DNA of 64,000 bases from assembly GCA_037190225.1 (NCBI GenBank), contig JBBCJL010000013.1, positions 62,001 to 126,000 on the forward strand, in the 5' to 3' direction. The position numbers and the translations under genes were made by a program. Position 1 is the first letter of the stretch. Each line of letters opens with the position of its first letter. The stretch is from MKSF01 sp037190225. Its GTDB lineage: Bacteria; Bacteroidota; Bacteroidia; Chitinophagales; Chitinophagaceae. Below are positions 9,328 to 17,791 of this stretch, piece by piece. The notes beneath the pieces were generated by a model, which worked only from the letters and a program-made list of their open reading frames with translations, was not told where the DNA came from and made no database searches.

Positions 9328-10218
9328 TTAGGCCGGCTGCCGGCTTTTTATCACGGTCAGCATCAGCCGTGAGGCTTTATTTCCCGTCAGCTTAATGGCC
9401 GCCTTGTCTATCAGTCGCCACAGCCCGAAGCCCATATTCCGGAATTTCATATGGAGCCTGAAAAATAGCAGCAGCTTGCTGTTAAATATCCTCGTGGACG
9501 CGATGCCCGCACCTTCAGGTACCAGGGCGCTGATCGTCTCACGGGTAAAGGAATGCAGATGGGCGTTGTGAGGTGTCAGCCGGTTGCAGTGGATGCAGAG
9601 GGACTGCTGTATCAGCTCATCATGAGGCGTGGTGATGATGAGCTTGCCGCCGGGCTTAAGCACACGCAGCAGCTGCTCAATGAACAGCCCCGGGTCCTTT
9701 ACATGCTCAATGATCTCGGAGGCAACGATACAGTCAACGGTCCGGTCCCTGAGCGGCAGGGAAAAGACATCGGCTACCAGGCCGTAATGATGCTCTGAGG
9801 GGTACGTTTTCAGCGCCTTTACCGGGTTGGTCGTGGAAATATCCATAGAGATCACCTGTTTGCCTTTGGGCAGCAGCCGGCCGGCCAGCCAGGCGCCTCC
9901 GCAGCCTACATCCAGCACCAGCTGCGCGGTTTTGGGAATTTCTGCCAGGATATGATCGTGCAGCCGGTTGTTCTCTATCTGGAACGACAGGATAAAGTCT
10001 TCAAAATAATCAAAGGCTTTCGCATCCTGCTCATAATGCTCCCGGTAATTGAAGAGCGCGTCATTGTCCTCCTCATCGGGCAGCAGCAACGGCACGTTAT
10101 CCAGTATCCTGAAGCTGCTGCTGCCGTCACCGGTTGTCAGCACATTGCCGGAACGGCCGGGTATCAATCGTTCCCTGGTCCGGGGATGTACAAGCAATGA
10201 GGCAAAATCAGGATGCAT
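9328..10218 (-). CDS. Class I SAM-dependent methyltransferase with Trm112-like N-terminus
   Basis: A 296-aa protein. Residues ~5-48 (HPRTRERLIPG ... ILDNVPLLLP) resemble the short Trm112/UPF0434-type segment often fused to methyltransferases. The Rossmann methyltransferase domain follows, with motif I LDVGCGGAW at ~102-110, the acidic strand end MDIS, and an IIEHVKDP motif as in Methyltransf_11 proteins. The substrate cannot be read from the sequence; relatives act on quinones, lipids or glycans. It lies upstream of rpoC on the same strand but is separated by a promoter, and is 33 bases downstream of an aminotransferase gene that could be co-transcribed. Confidence 0.8.
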   Translation of the reverse strand: MHPDFASLLVHPRTRERLIPGRSGNVLTTGDGSSSFRILDNVPLLLPDEEDNDALFNYREHYEQDAKAFDYFEDFILSFQIENNRLHDHILAEIPKTAQLVLDVGCGGAWLAGRLLPKGKQVISMDISTTNPVKALKTYPSEHHYGLVADVFSLPLRDRTVDCIVASEIIEHVKDPGLFIEQLLRVLKPGGKLIITTPHDELIQQSLCIHCNRLTPHNAHLHSFTRETISALVPEGAGIASTRIFNSKLLLFFRLHMKFRNMGFGLWRLIDKAAIKLTGNKASRLMLTVIKSRQPA

Positions 10219-10251
10219 ACGGAATCGTTTGTTAGCCGCAAAAGTACTATT

Positions 10252-11409
10252 TTATTTTTTCCGGTATATTTTTTTCAGGGCATCAAACAGCTTATCCACG
10301 TCTTCCTGCGAGTTGAAAGCGTTGATGGAGTACCGGAGGTAAAACCGGTCATTGTGGCGGGTGACCGGGATCTGGATATTGTATTCCCGGAGCAGCAGGT
10401 CGTGTAAGAGCGCAGCATTATCTGCCCGGACCTCGCAGCTTACCATCTGCCCCATAAAGTCGTCATGAACGGGGGCCAGGGGTTGCTCCTGCAGGAGCTC
10501 ATACAGCTGACCGGCATTTTCATGGGCCAGGCGCCTGCACTGTGCGCTTACCTGGTCCCACCGGTGTGTTTTCATAAAATCTATGGCCGTGGGTATGGTG
10601 CAGAAAGCGCTGATATCCCTGGTGCCCTGCAGCTCGTGGTAATCCAGGAACCGGGAATGGGAGGGCTGCATGCTGTTATAGCCCCAACTGATGACCAGCG
10701 GATCGAACAGGTGCTGCAGCGGCCGGCGGACATACAGGAAGGAAGATCCTTTGGGAGCCATCATCCACTTATGGCAGGCGCCTGTGTATATATCGGCCTG
10801 AAGCGCCTGCAGATCCAGCGGGAGCTGCGCCGGGGCGTGCGCGCCGTCTATAAAGGTAAGGATGCCCTTTTCCCTTGCGAAGGCACAGATCTCCTCCACC
10901 GGCAGGCGCAGCGCCGTAGCGCTTGTAAGGTGGCTTATGAAGATCATCCGGGTCGCGGGCCCGATCTTTTCCAGGAAACTTTCCAGGAAAGCCTCCCTGG
11001 AGGTAACGGGCAGGTCTACCGGGTGCTGTATATAACGGGCGCCGGCCCTTTCACAGTAGTATTTCCAGGTCCTGTCGCAGGCGCCGTATTCCTGGTCTGT
11101 TGTCAGGACCTCATCGCCGGGCTTAAGCGGGAAGCTCCGGGCAATGATATTGACGGCATACGATGGGTTGGTGACACAGACCACATCATCTTCATCACAA
11201 TTCAGGTAGGAGCCTAATGCCCGGCGGGCTGCCTTCAGGTAGGCCGGGCCTTTATCCGTAAGGAAGCTCACCGGTTCCTGCTCCAGCTCCAGCTGGAATT
11301 GCCGGTATCTTTCAAAAACAGGCCGGGGGCAGGCCCCGAAAGAGCCGAAGTTCAGGAAAGTAACCTCGTCTTTGAGGAGGAATAATTTTTTATAGTCTGT
11401 GCCGTTCAT
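10252..11409 (-). CDS. Aminotransferase class V (isopenicillin N epimerase-like PLP enzyme)
   Basis: A 385-aa cytoplasmic PLP enzyme of fold type I. The family start FLNFGSFGACPRPV (residues 18-31) is the substrate-binding segment seen in epimerase-like class V members. Asp188 in FIDGAH pairs with the PLP ring nitrogen, and Lys214 in GACHKWM is the Schiff-base lysine. ISWGYNS and HELQGTRD motifs are also family features. Members include cysteine desulfurase-like and isopenicillin N epimerase-like enzymes; the actual substrate is unknown. It precedes the methyltransferase on the same strand with a 33-base gap, so the two may form a transcription unit. Confidence 0.85.
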   Translation of the reverse strand: MNGTDYKKLFLLKDEVTFLNFGSFGACPRPVFERYRQFQLELEQEPVSFLTDKGPAYLKAARRALGSYLNCDEDDVVCVTNPSYAVNIIARSFPLKPGDEVLTTDQEYGACDRTWKYYCERAGARYIQHPVDLPVTSREAFLESFLEKIGPATRMIFISHLTSATALRLPVEEICAFAREKGILTFIDGAHAPAQLPLDLQALQADIYTGACHKWMMAPKGSSFLYVRRPLQHLFDPLVISWGYNSMQPSHSRFLDYHELQGTRDISAFCTIPTAIDFMKTHRWDQVSAQCRRLAHENAGQLYELLQEQPLAPVHDDFMGQMVSCEVRADNAALLHDLLLREYNIQIPVTRHNDRFYLRYSINAFNSQEDVDKLFDALKKIYRKK

Positions 11410-11515
11410 ATATACAATATTACTAAATTAGCTTATCTTTTCCTGTTAAGATTTGGCGGGGCCCGGCCGGCGTCTTGCAGCCATACCGCACATCTGCATT
11501 AAAAAAGAACACCTT

Positions 11516-12229
11516 ATGGTAACATCTCATATTTCCCGGAAACAGCTTCCCCTTGCCGATGCGATCAGCGGCAGCCATATTAAAAAGGAGATACTGGACC
11601 TGATCCGGAAGGATTACCCGGATTTTAAGCCGGAAAGCTATCTTTCCATCCAGGAGCTGAATGCGTACAGGCGCATTTATTTTACCCAGCTGATACAGCA
11701 GGAAAGAGGCGAGATGCAGGCACTGGATGCAGCGGTGCTGAATGCTGTCAGGAACAACAAGATACTTTCGGAAAATATCAATGAGCAGGCAGATGCCCGC
11801 CCGACAAGGGGAGATACCCTGGCGGATAAAATAGCCAGCTTCGGAGGGAGCTGGACGTTTATTGTTACTTTTTTCCTCATCCTGACAGCGTGGATGCTCA
11901 TCAATATATGGCTGCTGGGCAATAAGGGCTTTGATCCCTACCCGTTCATCCTGCTGAACCTGATCCTGTCCTGCCTGGCTGCCATCCAGGCGCCTATCAT
12001 TATGATGAGCCAGAACCGGCAGGAGCAGAAAGACAGGATACGTGCGGAGCATGATTATAAGATCAACCTTAAGGCTGAGCTGGAAATCCAGCTTTTAAGC
12101 GAAAAGATAGATTATCTGCTGCTGCACCAGAACCGTAAATTGCTGGAGATCCAGGAAGTGCAGATCGATTATCTCGAGGATATGGAGAAACGGCTGTTTG
12201 AGGCATTCGGGTCCCGCGGTAAAAGCTGA
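11516..12229 (+). CDS. DUF1003 membrane protein
   Basis: A 237-aa protein starting at the ATG at 11516 (MVTSHISRKQLP). A TTG further upstream would add 21 unlikely residues. The DUF1003 core is clear: IASFGGSWTFI, two transmembrane helices (about residues 112-133 and 142-165), then IMMSQNRQEQKDR, followed by a charged helical C-terminus with heptad character (LLLHQNRKLLEIQEVQIDYLEDMEKRL). The N-terminal ~90 residues are soluble. The family function is unknown. It is divergent from the aminotransferase and convergent with the DUF1697 gene. Confidence 0.85.
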   Translation: MVTSHISRKQLPLADAISGSHIKKEILDLIRKDYPDFKPESYLSIQELNAYRRIYFTQLIQQERGEMQALDAAVLNAVRNNKILSENINEQADARPTRGDTLADKIASFGGSWTFIVTFFLILTAWMLINIWLLGNKGFDPYPFILLNLILSCLAAIQAPIIMMSQNRQEQKDRIRAEHDYKINLKAELEIQLLSEKIDYLLLHQNRKLLEIQEVQIDYLEDMEKRLFEAFGSRGKS

Positions 12230-12242
12230 AGCTGCCCGGGGA

Positions 12243-12773
12243 TCACAGGAGCGCCAGCAGCTTTTGTATCGTATTGAGATTTCTGCCGGTGCTTTTGACC
12301 TTTAATTTCTGCTCAAAAAAGCTGTTGCTCATTTTAGAGGTTGCCATACCATCCGGCAGGTGAAAATATAAGATGTTGTCCTTCAGTACATATTGCTCCT
12401 TTCCGAAATCCATTTGACCGAGCATGGCTACCTGCGCCTGCGCCGGCTGCCCGCTGAGAAATGTGATAAATACACTGTTGGGCGCTGCCCCGGGAGGAAA
12501 GGGGTTTCCTGCCAGCGCTTTTTCCAGTACGTCCGCGGTTATTACAAACACTTCTATGTCCAGTGAAAAATGATCCAGGATGAGGTCATGTATCTTTTGG
12601 CCAAGCGTTTCCTTTTCCATATCCGATTCCAGCAGGATATTGCCGCTCTGGATATAGGTACGTACCTGTCCGAACCCCGCCAGCTGCAGCATCTGCTTCA
12701 GCTCTGACATCCTGATAATATTTTTACCGGATACGTTTACGGCTCTCAGGAGAATGATATAAACCTGCTTCAT
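12243..12773 (-). CDS. DUF1697 domain protein
   Basis: A 176-aa cytoplasmic protein matching DUF1697 over its length: YIILLRAVNVSGKNIIRMSELKQ at the start, then LxxxGFxxVxTYIQSGNILL, and a GxATSKMSNSFFEQKLKVKSTGRNLNTIQKL C-terminal block. The biochemical role of the family is unknown. The start codon lies only 8 bases from a very stable inverted repeat (12781-12825), which acts as the terminator of the gene upstream on the same strand. How this gene obtains its own transcript is therefore unclear. Confidence 0.85.
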   Translation of the reverse strand: MKQVYIILLRAVNVSGKNIIRMSELKQMLQLAGFGQVRTYIQSGNILLESDMEKETLGQKIHDLILDHFSLDIEVFVITADVLEKALAGNPFPPGAAPNSVFITFLSGQPAQAQVAMLGQMDFGKEQYVLKDNILYFHLPDGMATSKMSNSFFEQKLKVKSTGRNLNTIQKLLALL

Positions 12774-12780
12774 ACTCCGA

Positions 12781-12825
12781 ATATAGTAAAAAAAGAGATC
12801 GGAACCGATCTCTTTTTTACTATAT
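12781..12825 (-). terminator. Strong bidirectional-looking terminator
   Basis: A near-perfect inverted repeat of 21-22 bp with a two-base loop: arms contain AAAAAAGAGATCGG and CCGATCTCTTTTTT and extend through TATAGT/ACTATA. It lies 11 bases beyond the stop of the 677-aa gene and 8 bases before the DUF1697 start. Confidence 0.85.
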
Positions 12826-12835
12826 AGCCTTGGAA

Positions 12836-14869
12836 TTACTCTTTGATAAGCTTTCGTACCACCGTTCCTTCCCCGCTCACTACTTTTACAAAATAAAGGC
12901 CGGCGGGCAGATGCCCGATGGAGACCTTGGCCACACCGTTCGGTGTATACGCTTGCTGCAACAGCACTTTGCCATCTGTGCCGCTTATTGTAACGGAAGC
13001 TGCCGTATTCAGTTCGGGTATTGCTATATAAACAGTACCGGTAGCAGGATTGGGATAGATATGGAGCGCCGCAAGCGCTGCCGGCCCCGGGATGCCGGCA
13101 GGGGTATGGTTAAATGCCGCGGAAGTGTCACTGCAGCCCTGGTCGTTGGTCACGGCTACCTTATAGGCTCCTGCTGCTCCTGCGATATAGGTCTGTGAAA
13201 CGGCGCCGCTGATAGGCGTATTATCGCCATGCAGCCACTGGTAGCCGGCATAGCTGCCAGTACTGAGGATATTCCCGGCTGCCGAGATCACAGGCTTGTC
13301 AATGGTCTCCACAGTCAGGGTCAGCTGTATAAGGCTGTCGCAGCCATTGGCCTGGGTCAGCTTCTGCCAGTACACACCACTTGTATCCAATATATTATTA
13401 TCGAATGTATAGGTATCGCCTTTACAGATCTGTTTCGCTTCATAGGTATAGGATGGGCAGGCCGACAGCCAGAATACCCAGCCTGTCCCGTTGCTGTTCG
13501 TGCAGGTGACATCTCCTGTCCCGGAAGAGTATGATTGACGCACGTACCCGACCATAGACCCGTCCTTATGCAGACGGATACCTGCCCCGCCGTGATCAGG
13601 GCCAGTGCCGCCGATATTACGGTCCCACAGCAGGGAGCCTGCGGCATCTACTTTGATCACCCATCCGTCCTGGTCCGCACCGGCAGGGTTATGAACGGTG
13701 GAAACATTACCGTCCCTGGAGCTGATGCTGCCCGAGATCAGGAACCCGCCTTCCGGCGCTTCAACAATATTCCCGGCAACATCCATTTTTGTTCCGCCAT
13801 AGCAGATGCTTTGCCGCTGGATCCCCGATTGATCCAGTACCAGCAGCCATATATCGGTCTGGCCTCCGCCGTGATAGTTTTGTGCGTTTATATCTGCACT
13901 TTTGGTGTGTCCTAATATTGCAAAGCCAGAGCGGTCCTTAAGCTCGATCACATCTGTCAGCTCTTCGATGTTGGACCCCCCGTACACTTTTTGCCACTCT
14001 GTATGCCCGGTCTTGTCAAGCTTTACGATCCAGGCATCAGAAGCGCCGAATGAACCGGCAAGGTTGGTAGAAAAGGTCTGGCCGACAGCCAGGTAGCCGG
14101 AGTCGCTGGTAGCGATTATTTTTGTGAATATATCATTGTGATTGCCGCCGATGGTCCTGGTCCACAAGGTATCTCCGTCAGGCTTTAGCTTTACGATCCA
14201 CCCGTCAGAGGCGCGGAGCCTGCCCCTGTAGTCCGTATAGTAATGAGGGGTCCATCCGTGAGCATGCGTTCCCGTACTGTCCGTGGAACCGCAGAAAATG
14301 TAATTGCCGTCCAGTGTGTTGCTGATGCTGAAGATCTTGTCTTCACCGTTCGTACCGTAGGTCCTGGTCCAGACTGTGTCGCCAAGCAGGTTGAGCCTGG
14401 CAACGAAACCGTCATAGGCAGGTGTGGTGGTATTGCCGTAGGCAGGCATTAGCCCCGGGCGATAGCCGTGCACATCGCCGTCCGGGGAGGTGGCCTGTCC
14501 CGCGGCCAGGATATCGCCTCCCGGCATAATGGTAAAGGCACATATCTCATCGTTGCCGCTTCCCCCCAGGAAACGTTGCCATATCACATTACCCGTATTG
14601 TCGCTGTAGGTTATAAAGCCATCGAACCCGGCTGCCGTACCGGAATTGTGGTGTCCGGGAACATTCATATTACTGGCATTCAGGCTGGTAAAGCCGGCGG
14701 TAAAGAAATGTTTATCGGGCAGCTGCTGGATATCTGTGATCCAGGTCTGGACAGAACTGACCTTGGGACCGATACAGGCGTCCCGGGTCACATTCGGGCG
14801 ATTCTGGGCGATGGCGGCATGGCCCGTTATAAGGGCTGTTAGAAGTGTAAATCTGAGCTTATTCATCAT
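12836..14869 (-). CDS. Secreted propeller-repeat protein with T9SS tail
   Basis: A 677-aa exported protein. The signal peptide ends near AIAQ (residues 1-21). Residues ~25-460 hold about seven blades with the recurring signature DGFxxxL...GxxxWxRxxGGxxxD, as in bacterial seven-bladed repeat propellers. Residues ~470-520 carry one GCDS-type module (ICKGDTYTF ... GCDSLIQLTLTV) of the kind found in seven copies in the 2502-aa protein at 34-42 kb. A type A Por tail starts at IYPNP near 607. Surface location via T9SS is predicted; binding rather than catalysis is likely, but this is inference. Confidence 0.8.
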   Translation of the reverse strand: MMNKLRFTLLTALITGHAAIAQNRPNVTRDACIGPKVSSVQTWITDIQQLPDKHFFTAGFTSLNASNMNVPGHHNSGTAAGFDGFITYSDNTGNVIWQRFLGGSGNDEICAFTIMPGGDILAAGQATSPDGDVHGYRPGLMPAYGNTTTPAYDGFVARLNLLGDTVWTRTYGTNGEDKIFSISNTLDGNYIFCGSTDSTGTHAHGWTPHYYTDYRGRLRASDGWIVKLKPDGDTLWTRTIGGNHNDIFTKIIATSDSGYLAVGQTFSTNLAGSFGASDAWIVKLDKTGHTEWQKVYGGSNIEELTDVIELKDRSGFAILGHTKSADINAQNYHGGGQTDIWLLVLDQSGIQRQSICYGGTKMDVAGNIVEAPEGGFLISGSISSRDGNVSTVHNPAGADQDGWVIKVDAAGSLLWDRNIGGTGPDHGGAGIRLHKDGSMVGYVRQSYSSGTGDVTCTNSNGTGWVFWLSACPSYTYEAKQICKGDTYTFDNNILDTSGVYWQKLTQANGCDSLIQLTLTVETIDKPVISAAGNILSTGSYAGYQWLHGDNTPISGAVSQTYIAGAAGAYKVAVTNDQGCSDTSAAFNHTPAGIPGPAALAALHIYPNPATGTVYIAIPELNTAASVTISGTDGKVLLQQAYTPNGVAKVSIGHLPAGLYFVKVVSGEGTVVRKLIKE

Positions 14870-15024
14870 TTATAGATAGATTGTTAAGGGTGTTTATAAA
14901 AAATCTTGCCGCGATGGCCTGGTGTTCCGGCTAAAGGGCACAAGCAGCCCGTACCTGCCGGGAAGCAGGCAATGCAAAGAATGATACCATGTGCCGCGAC
15001 AGCCGGTGTGCTGCCGGGCTGTCC

Positions 15025-15369
15025 TTATTCGAACTGTATATTGAAAATGAGTGTTTCCTGCTGCCGTTTGACCTTGACCTTTACCCTGTCTCCCGATGAG
15101 TATTCAGAGAGGAGGTCACGGTAATGAAAGAGCCCTCTTATCCTGGTATTATCCATGGCAATAATGATATCTCCGGCCTTTATGCCGGCCTGTGCTGCAA
15201 CCTTACCGGTTACCAGTCCCTTGACCCTGACTCCTCCGTCATCACTATTGAAAAAATAATCCAGTTTGATCCCGAGAGTGACCTTTGTCCCGGGTTGCTG
15301 CGCGAAAAGCGTAGTTGTTGCGAACACTAAAAAGCAAGCAAGCAGTGTAGTCCTGATGATCGTTTTCAT
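15025..15369 (-). CDS. Small exported PDZ-domain protein
   Basis: A 114-aa protein with a signal peptide (MKTIIRTTLLACFLVFATTTLFA-Q, residues 1-24) and then a single PDZ fold: LGIKLDYFF, VRVKGLVTGKVAAQAGIKAGDIIIAMDNTRI, and YSSGDRVKVKVKRQQETLIFNIQ. There is no attached protease domain, unlike DegP/HtrA or Ctp enzymes. Its ATG overlaps the stop of the upstream gene (ATGA at 15366-15369), indicating translational coupling. It probably binds C-termini or loops of envelope proteins, but no partner is identified. Confidence 0.75.
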   Translation of the reverse strand: MKTIIRTTLLACFLVFATTTLFAQQPGTKVTLGIKLDYFFNSDDGGVRVKGLVTGKVAAQAGIKAGDIIIAMDNTRIRGLFHYRDLLSEYSSGDRVKVKVKRQQETLIFNIQFE

Positions 15370-15818
15370 AAATTTTTATTTAAGCCGGGCAGCTCCGCCG
15401 GCCGCACTTCATTGTCGGGAGAGGCGAGGGCCGCTGGTATTTTGACGGCATTATAATGCTCTTTTACTAAAATGGCAGCTGAGACCAGAACAACGAACAA
15501 CAGGGATGATTGCGATACTGACCGGCTATCTTTGGTGACCTCGCTGATGAAATGAAAGAGATGTGCTGCAAAATAACCTGCACTGATGCACAGCAGGATC
15601 ATTCTGACTACGCGCCGGCTGTTGTACAATGTAAGGATTATCCACAGGAAGGGCAGGTGATAAAAGACCGTTCTTATCAGTATACGCCCGGTGGTTTCAG
15701 CGCCGGAAGCGGCAGGTGGCGCAACACCTGCCATGAAATCGGCGGTATGGTAGTTAAAGTGGAGTATCATACCAATGATGGTCAGCATCCAGAGCATTGC
15801 AGGTCTCAGGTTATTCAT
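15366..15818 (-). CDS. Small multi-pass membrane protein, unknown function
   Basis: A 150-aa protein starting at the ATG at 15818 (MNNLRPAMLWML); the longer reading frame upstream overlaps the SIP gene and is not protein-like. Four hydrophobic segments are visible (around residues 6-24, 45-65, 70-90 and 105-122), with a cytoplasmic or periplasmic tail rich in charged residues. No known family is recognised. It is coupled by a 4-base overlap to the PDZ gene, so the pair may act together in the inner membrane and periplasm. Confidence 0.6.
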   Translation of the reverse strand: MNNLRPAMLWMLTIIGMILHFNYHTADFMAGVAPPAASGAETTGRILIRTVFYHLPFLWIILTLYNSRRVVRMILLCISAGYFAAHLFHFISEVTKDSRSVSQSSLLFVVLVSAAILVKEHYNAVKIPAALASPDNEVRPAELPGLNKNL

Positions 15819-15840
15819 AGTAAGCAGTATTGAAAAGATA

Positions 15841-16584
15841 TTATAAGCCCCGCTTGCCCTCTGCCCAATAAGGATCGGTTTGTATCTGTGCGCTTTTGAA
15901 TCCCATGGCCAGCAGGTTATTGCGGAAGGCCTGTATAGATCTGGCATTGCCGGTCAGGTAAAAGCAATACTGGTCATGACCGGTTTGTAAGCCGGCAGCA
16001 AGGGACGAGAATTGCTCAATAGCCTGCTGCGCCCTTACCGCCGGGTGAGGTGTGCTTATGTATGTGCCGGAAATATTGATAAGGTCCGGCCAGCGGGCAT
16101 GTTCGGGTTGCAGCTCTGCAAAGCAGTAATGCTGATGCTGTGCCGCTGCGGCCTGCCCGCAGATACCCTTGAACAAGCCTAAGGATGTTTCGTCCCCAAA
16201 AGTAATATGTACAGCGGCTCCGGGCCGGTACTGCATTTTACCGCCCGGGCCTATCATTTTAAGACGGTTTCCTGTTGTGAGCCCGGCTGCCCATTGGCTG
16301 CCCGGGCCTTTCCCATGCAGGTAGAATAATACATCGCAGGTGCCTTTTGCTTTGTCAAAACAGGCCGGTGTATAATGGCGGTAGTCGGTATCATTGACGC
16401 GGAATTCTATTTTCTGGCCGGGTATAAAGCTAATTTTGGGACGGGTGATAATATCACTGGATGTAAAACGGACGAGCTTGAGGGAGTCTGCCAGGTATTC
16501 CGTTGCTGTAACGGTAACATCGGTATAGCTGCCGCTGAAAACATTTTCCATGACGTTTCCTAACCATTTCGGAACTGTAGGCAT
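15841..16584 (-). CDS. Siderophore-interacting protein family flavoreductase
   Basis: A 247-aa protein of the SIP/FAD-binding_9 family. These cytoplasmic flavoproteins reduce ferric siderophores to release iron. Features seen: an FAD-binding beta-barrel with RHYTPA at residues 69-74, the GPGSQWA motif at 93-99 and GPGG at 112-115, then a Rossmann-like NAD(P)H domain and the PYWAEGKRG C-terminal motif close to the PYWR.G motif of the family. The gene lies 22 bases upstream of the membrane/PDZ pair on the same strand, so the three may be co-transcribed. No TonB receptor or siderophore genes are nearby. Confidence 0.8.
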   Translation of the reverse strand: MPTVPKWLGNVMENVFSGSYTDVTVTATEYLADSLKLVRFTSSDIITRPKISFIPGQKIEFRVNDTDYRHYTPACFDKAKGTCDVLFYLHGKGPGSQWAAGLTTGNRLKMIGPGGKMQYRPGAAVHITFGDETSLGLFKGICGQAAAAQHQHYCFAELQPEHARWPDLINISGTYISTPHPAVRAQQAIEQFSSLAAGLQTGHDQYCFYLTGNARSIQAFRNNLLAMGFKSAQIQTDPYWAEGKRGL

Positions 16585-16940
16585 ATTGTTGCGTTTTAGG
16601 GAGCTGCCGGAAATGCCGTACAGGCTGAAGCCTGTTATTCACAGCTGTATATCCCTGTTATATTAATCAATGATTCAACAGCCTTTGCGCTCCGGTATGG
16701 CGGGGCAGCATTGTAAATTTGCAGATGATAACGGGATCTCTTTCATACATCTGTCCCTGTGGTGATGATGATTTTCAGGATCGTTTTCCCGGGCACAGAT
16801 GGTAAGGTACACCCCCATGAACTGACTGATAGCAATGCGGCTAAAGGCTGATGCGAAGTTATTGAGGAGCGTATGCTTTTACTGTCATCTTTTCGTAAAA
16901 GAATTGTCACTGTAAAGTCATTAAACGGGCTGTATTGCAT
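16585..16940. other. Intergenic stretch without a recognised gene
   Basis: About 355 bases between the SIP gene and the two-domain VOC gene, both on the minus strand. A 65-codon reading frame (16743-16940, minus) has no protein-like features. No RNA gene fold or clear consensus promoter was found by eye. Confidence 0.5.
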
Positions 16941-16972
16941 TAAAAGAAAAAGCAGGCCTTTTTAAGCCTGCT
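16940..16972 (-). terminator. Terminator of the VOC-SRPBCC-VOC unit
   Basis: On the minus strand AGCAGGC, loop TTAAAAAG, GCCTGCT, then TTTTTCTTTT. The first arm overlaps the last codons of the gene that ends at 16962. Confidence 0.75.
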
Positions 16973-17783
16973 CCAGATCCTTTATGATTATCTTTTTCAT
17001 TTGCATCAGTGCCGTGACTGCGGCGGGGTTTTTCATATGCTCCTCCATATTTGCAGGTACGATCTGCCAGCTGAGGCCATAGGGATCCTTACACCAGCCG
17101 CACATGCTGCCGCTCCCGTTATGTGTAATTTTATCCCAGTAGTAGTCAATTTCCTGCTGGTCTGTACAAAGAACAGTAAGAGAGATGCCTTCCGTGAACG
17201 TAAAGGGCTGCGGTACGCCGCTGTCCATAGCCATTAAGGTAAATCCGCTGGCGATAAACTGTGTATGCTGCACCTGGTCCTTCATTGCTCCATCGGGATA
17301 TAATAAAATACCCTGCGACTTATAGTCCCGGAACAGGGATTGGTAAAAATCCAGCGCGGAACGGCAGTTGCCCTGTTGCGGTCCGCAATACATCAGTGTA
17401 GGTATGATCCGCTGCCCGTTGGTATCCTGTGGCCGGCCCAGGTATAATTGCCAGCTTACGCCATACTTGTCCTGTATCCAGCCGTAATACGGGCTCCATG
17501 GGTAGCTGTCCAGAGGCATAAGCGTGATCCCGGCTCCTGACATGGCATTCCATATAGCATCGACCTCCTGCCTGTCCTCGCAGATAACCATAAAGGATAT
17601 GGCGGGATTGGGCTTATATAGCGGACCGCCGTTAATGCCCATAAAATTGACACCCAGAAGGCTGGCTTCCGTTACCACCGGCGAGGACCCGGAGATCGTG
17701 CCGGAAGGAAAGATACCGGTATAGTATTCAAATGCCTCGCGGGCATTCCGGTCAAACCAGATAGCAGGTATGATACTTTGCAT
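16962..17783 (-). CDS. Two-domain VOC protein (PhnB / 3-demethylubiquinone methyltransferase-like)
   Basis: A 273-aa protein with two copies of the PhnB-type VOC fold. Each begins with an IxPxIWFDxxAxEAxxYY-like strand (residues 4-22, and again near 128-152: PTLMYCGPQQGNCRSALDFYQSLF) and each ends with a WxxDxYGVSWQL/WCKDPYGLSWQI motif. The family is often annotated as 3-demethylubiquinone-9 3-methyltransferase, but it has no SAM site, so that name is unreliable. It is the last gene of a three-gene minus-strand unit (VOC, SRPBCC, VOC), with an 8-base gap to the gene upstream. Confidence 0.85.
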   Translation of the reverse strand: MQSIIPAIWFDRNAREAFEYYTGIFPSGTISGSSPVVTEASLLGVNFMGINGGPLYKPNPAISFMVICEDRQEVDAIWNAMSGAGITLMPLDSYPWSPYYGWIQDKYGVSWQLYLGRPQDTNGQRIIPTLMYCGPQQGNCRSALDFYQSLFRDYKSQGILLYPDGAMKDQVQHTQFIASGFTLMAMDSGVPQPFTFTEGISLTVLCTDQQEIDYYWDKITHNGSGSMCGWCKDPYGLSWQIVPANMEEHMKNPAAVTALMQMKKIIIKDLEQA

Positions 17784-17791
17784 AGCGCTGA

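Noticed and set aside
11423..12052. 209-codon minus-strand frame
   Set aside because: Opposite the DUF1003 gene, whose domain is clear; the frame itself has no recognisable features.
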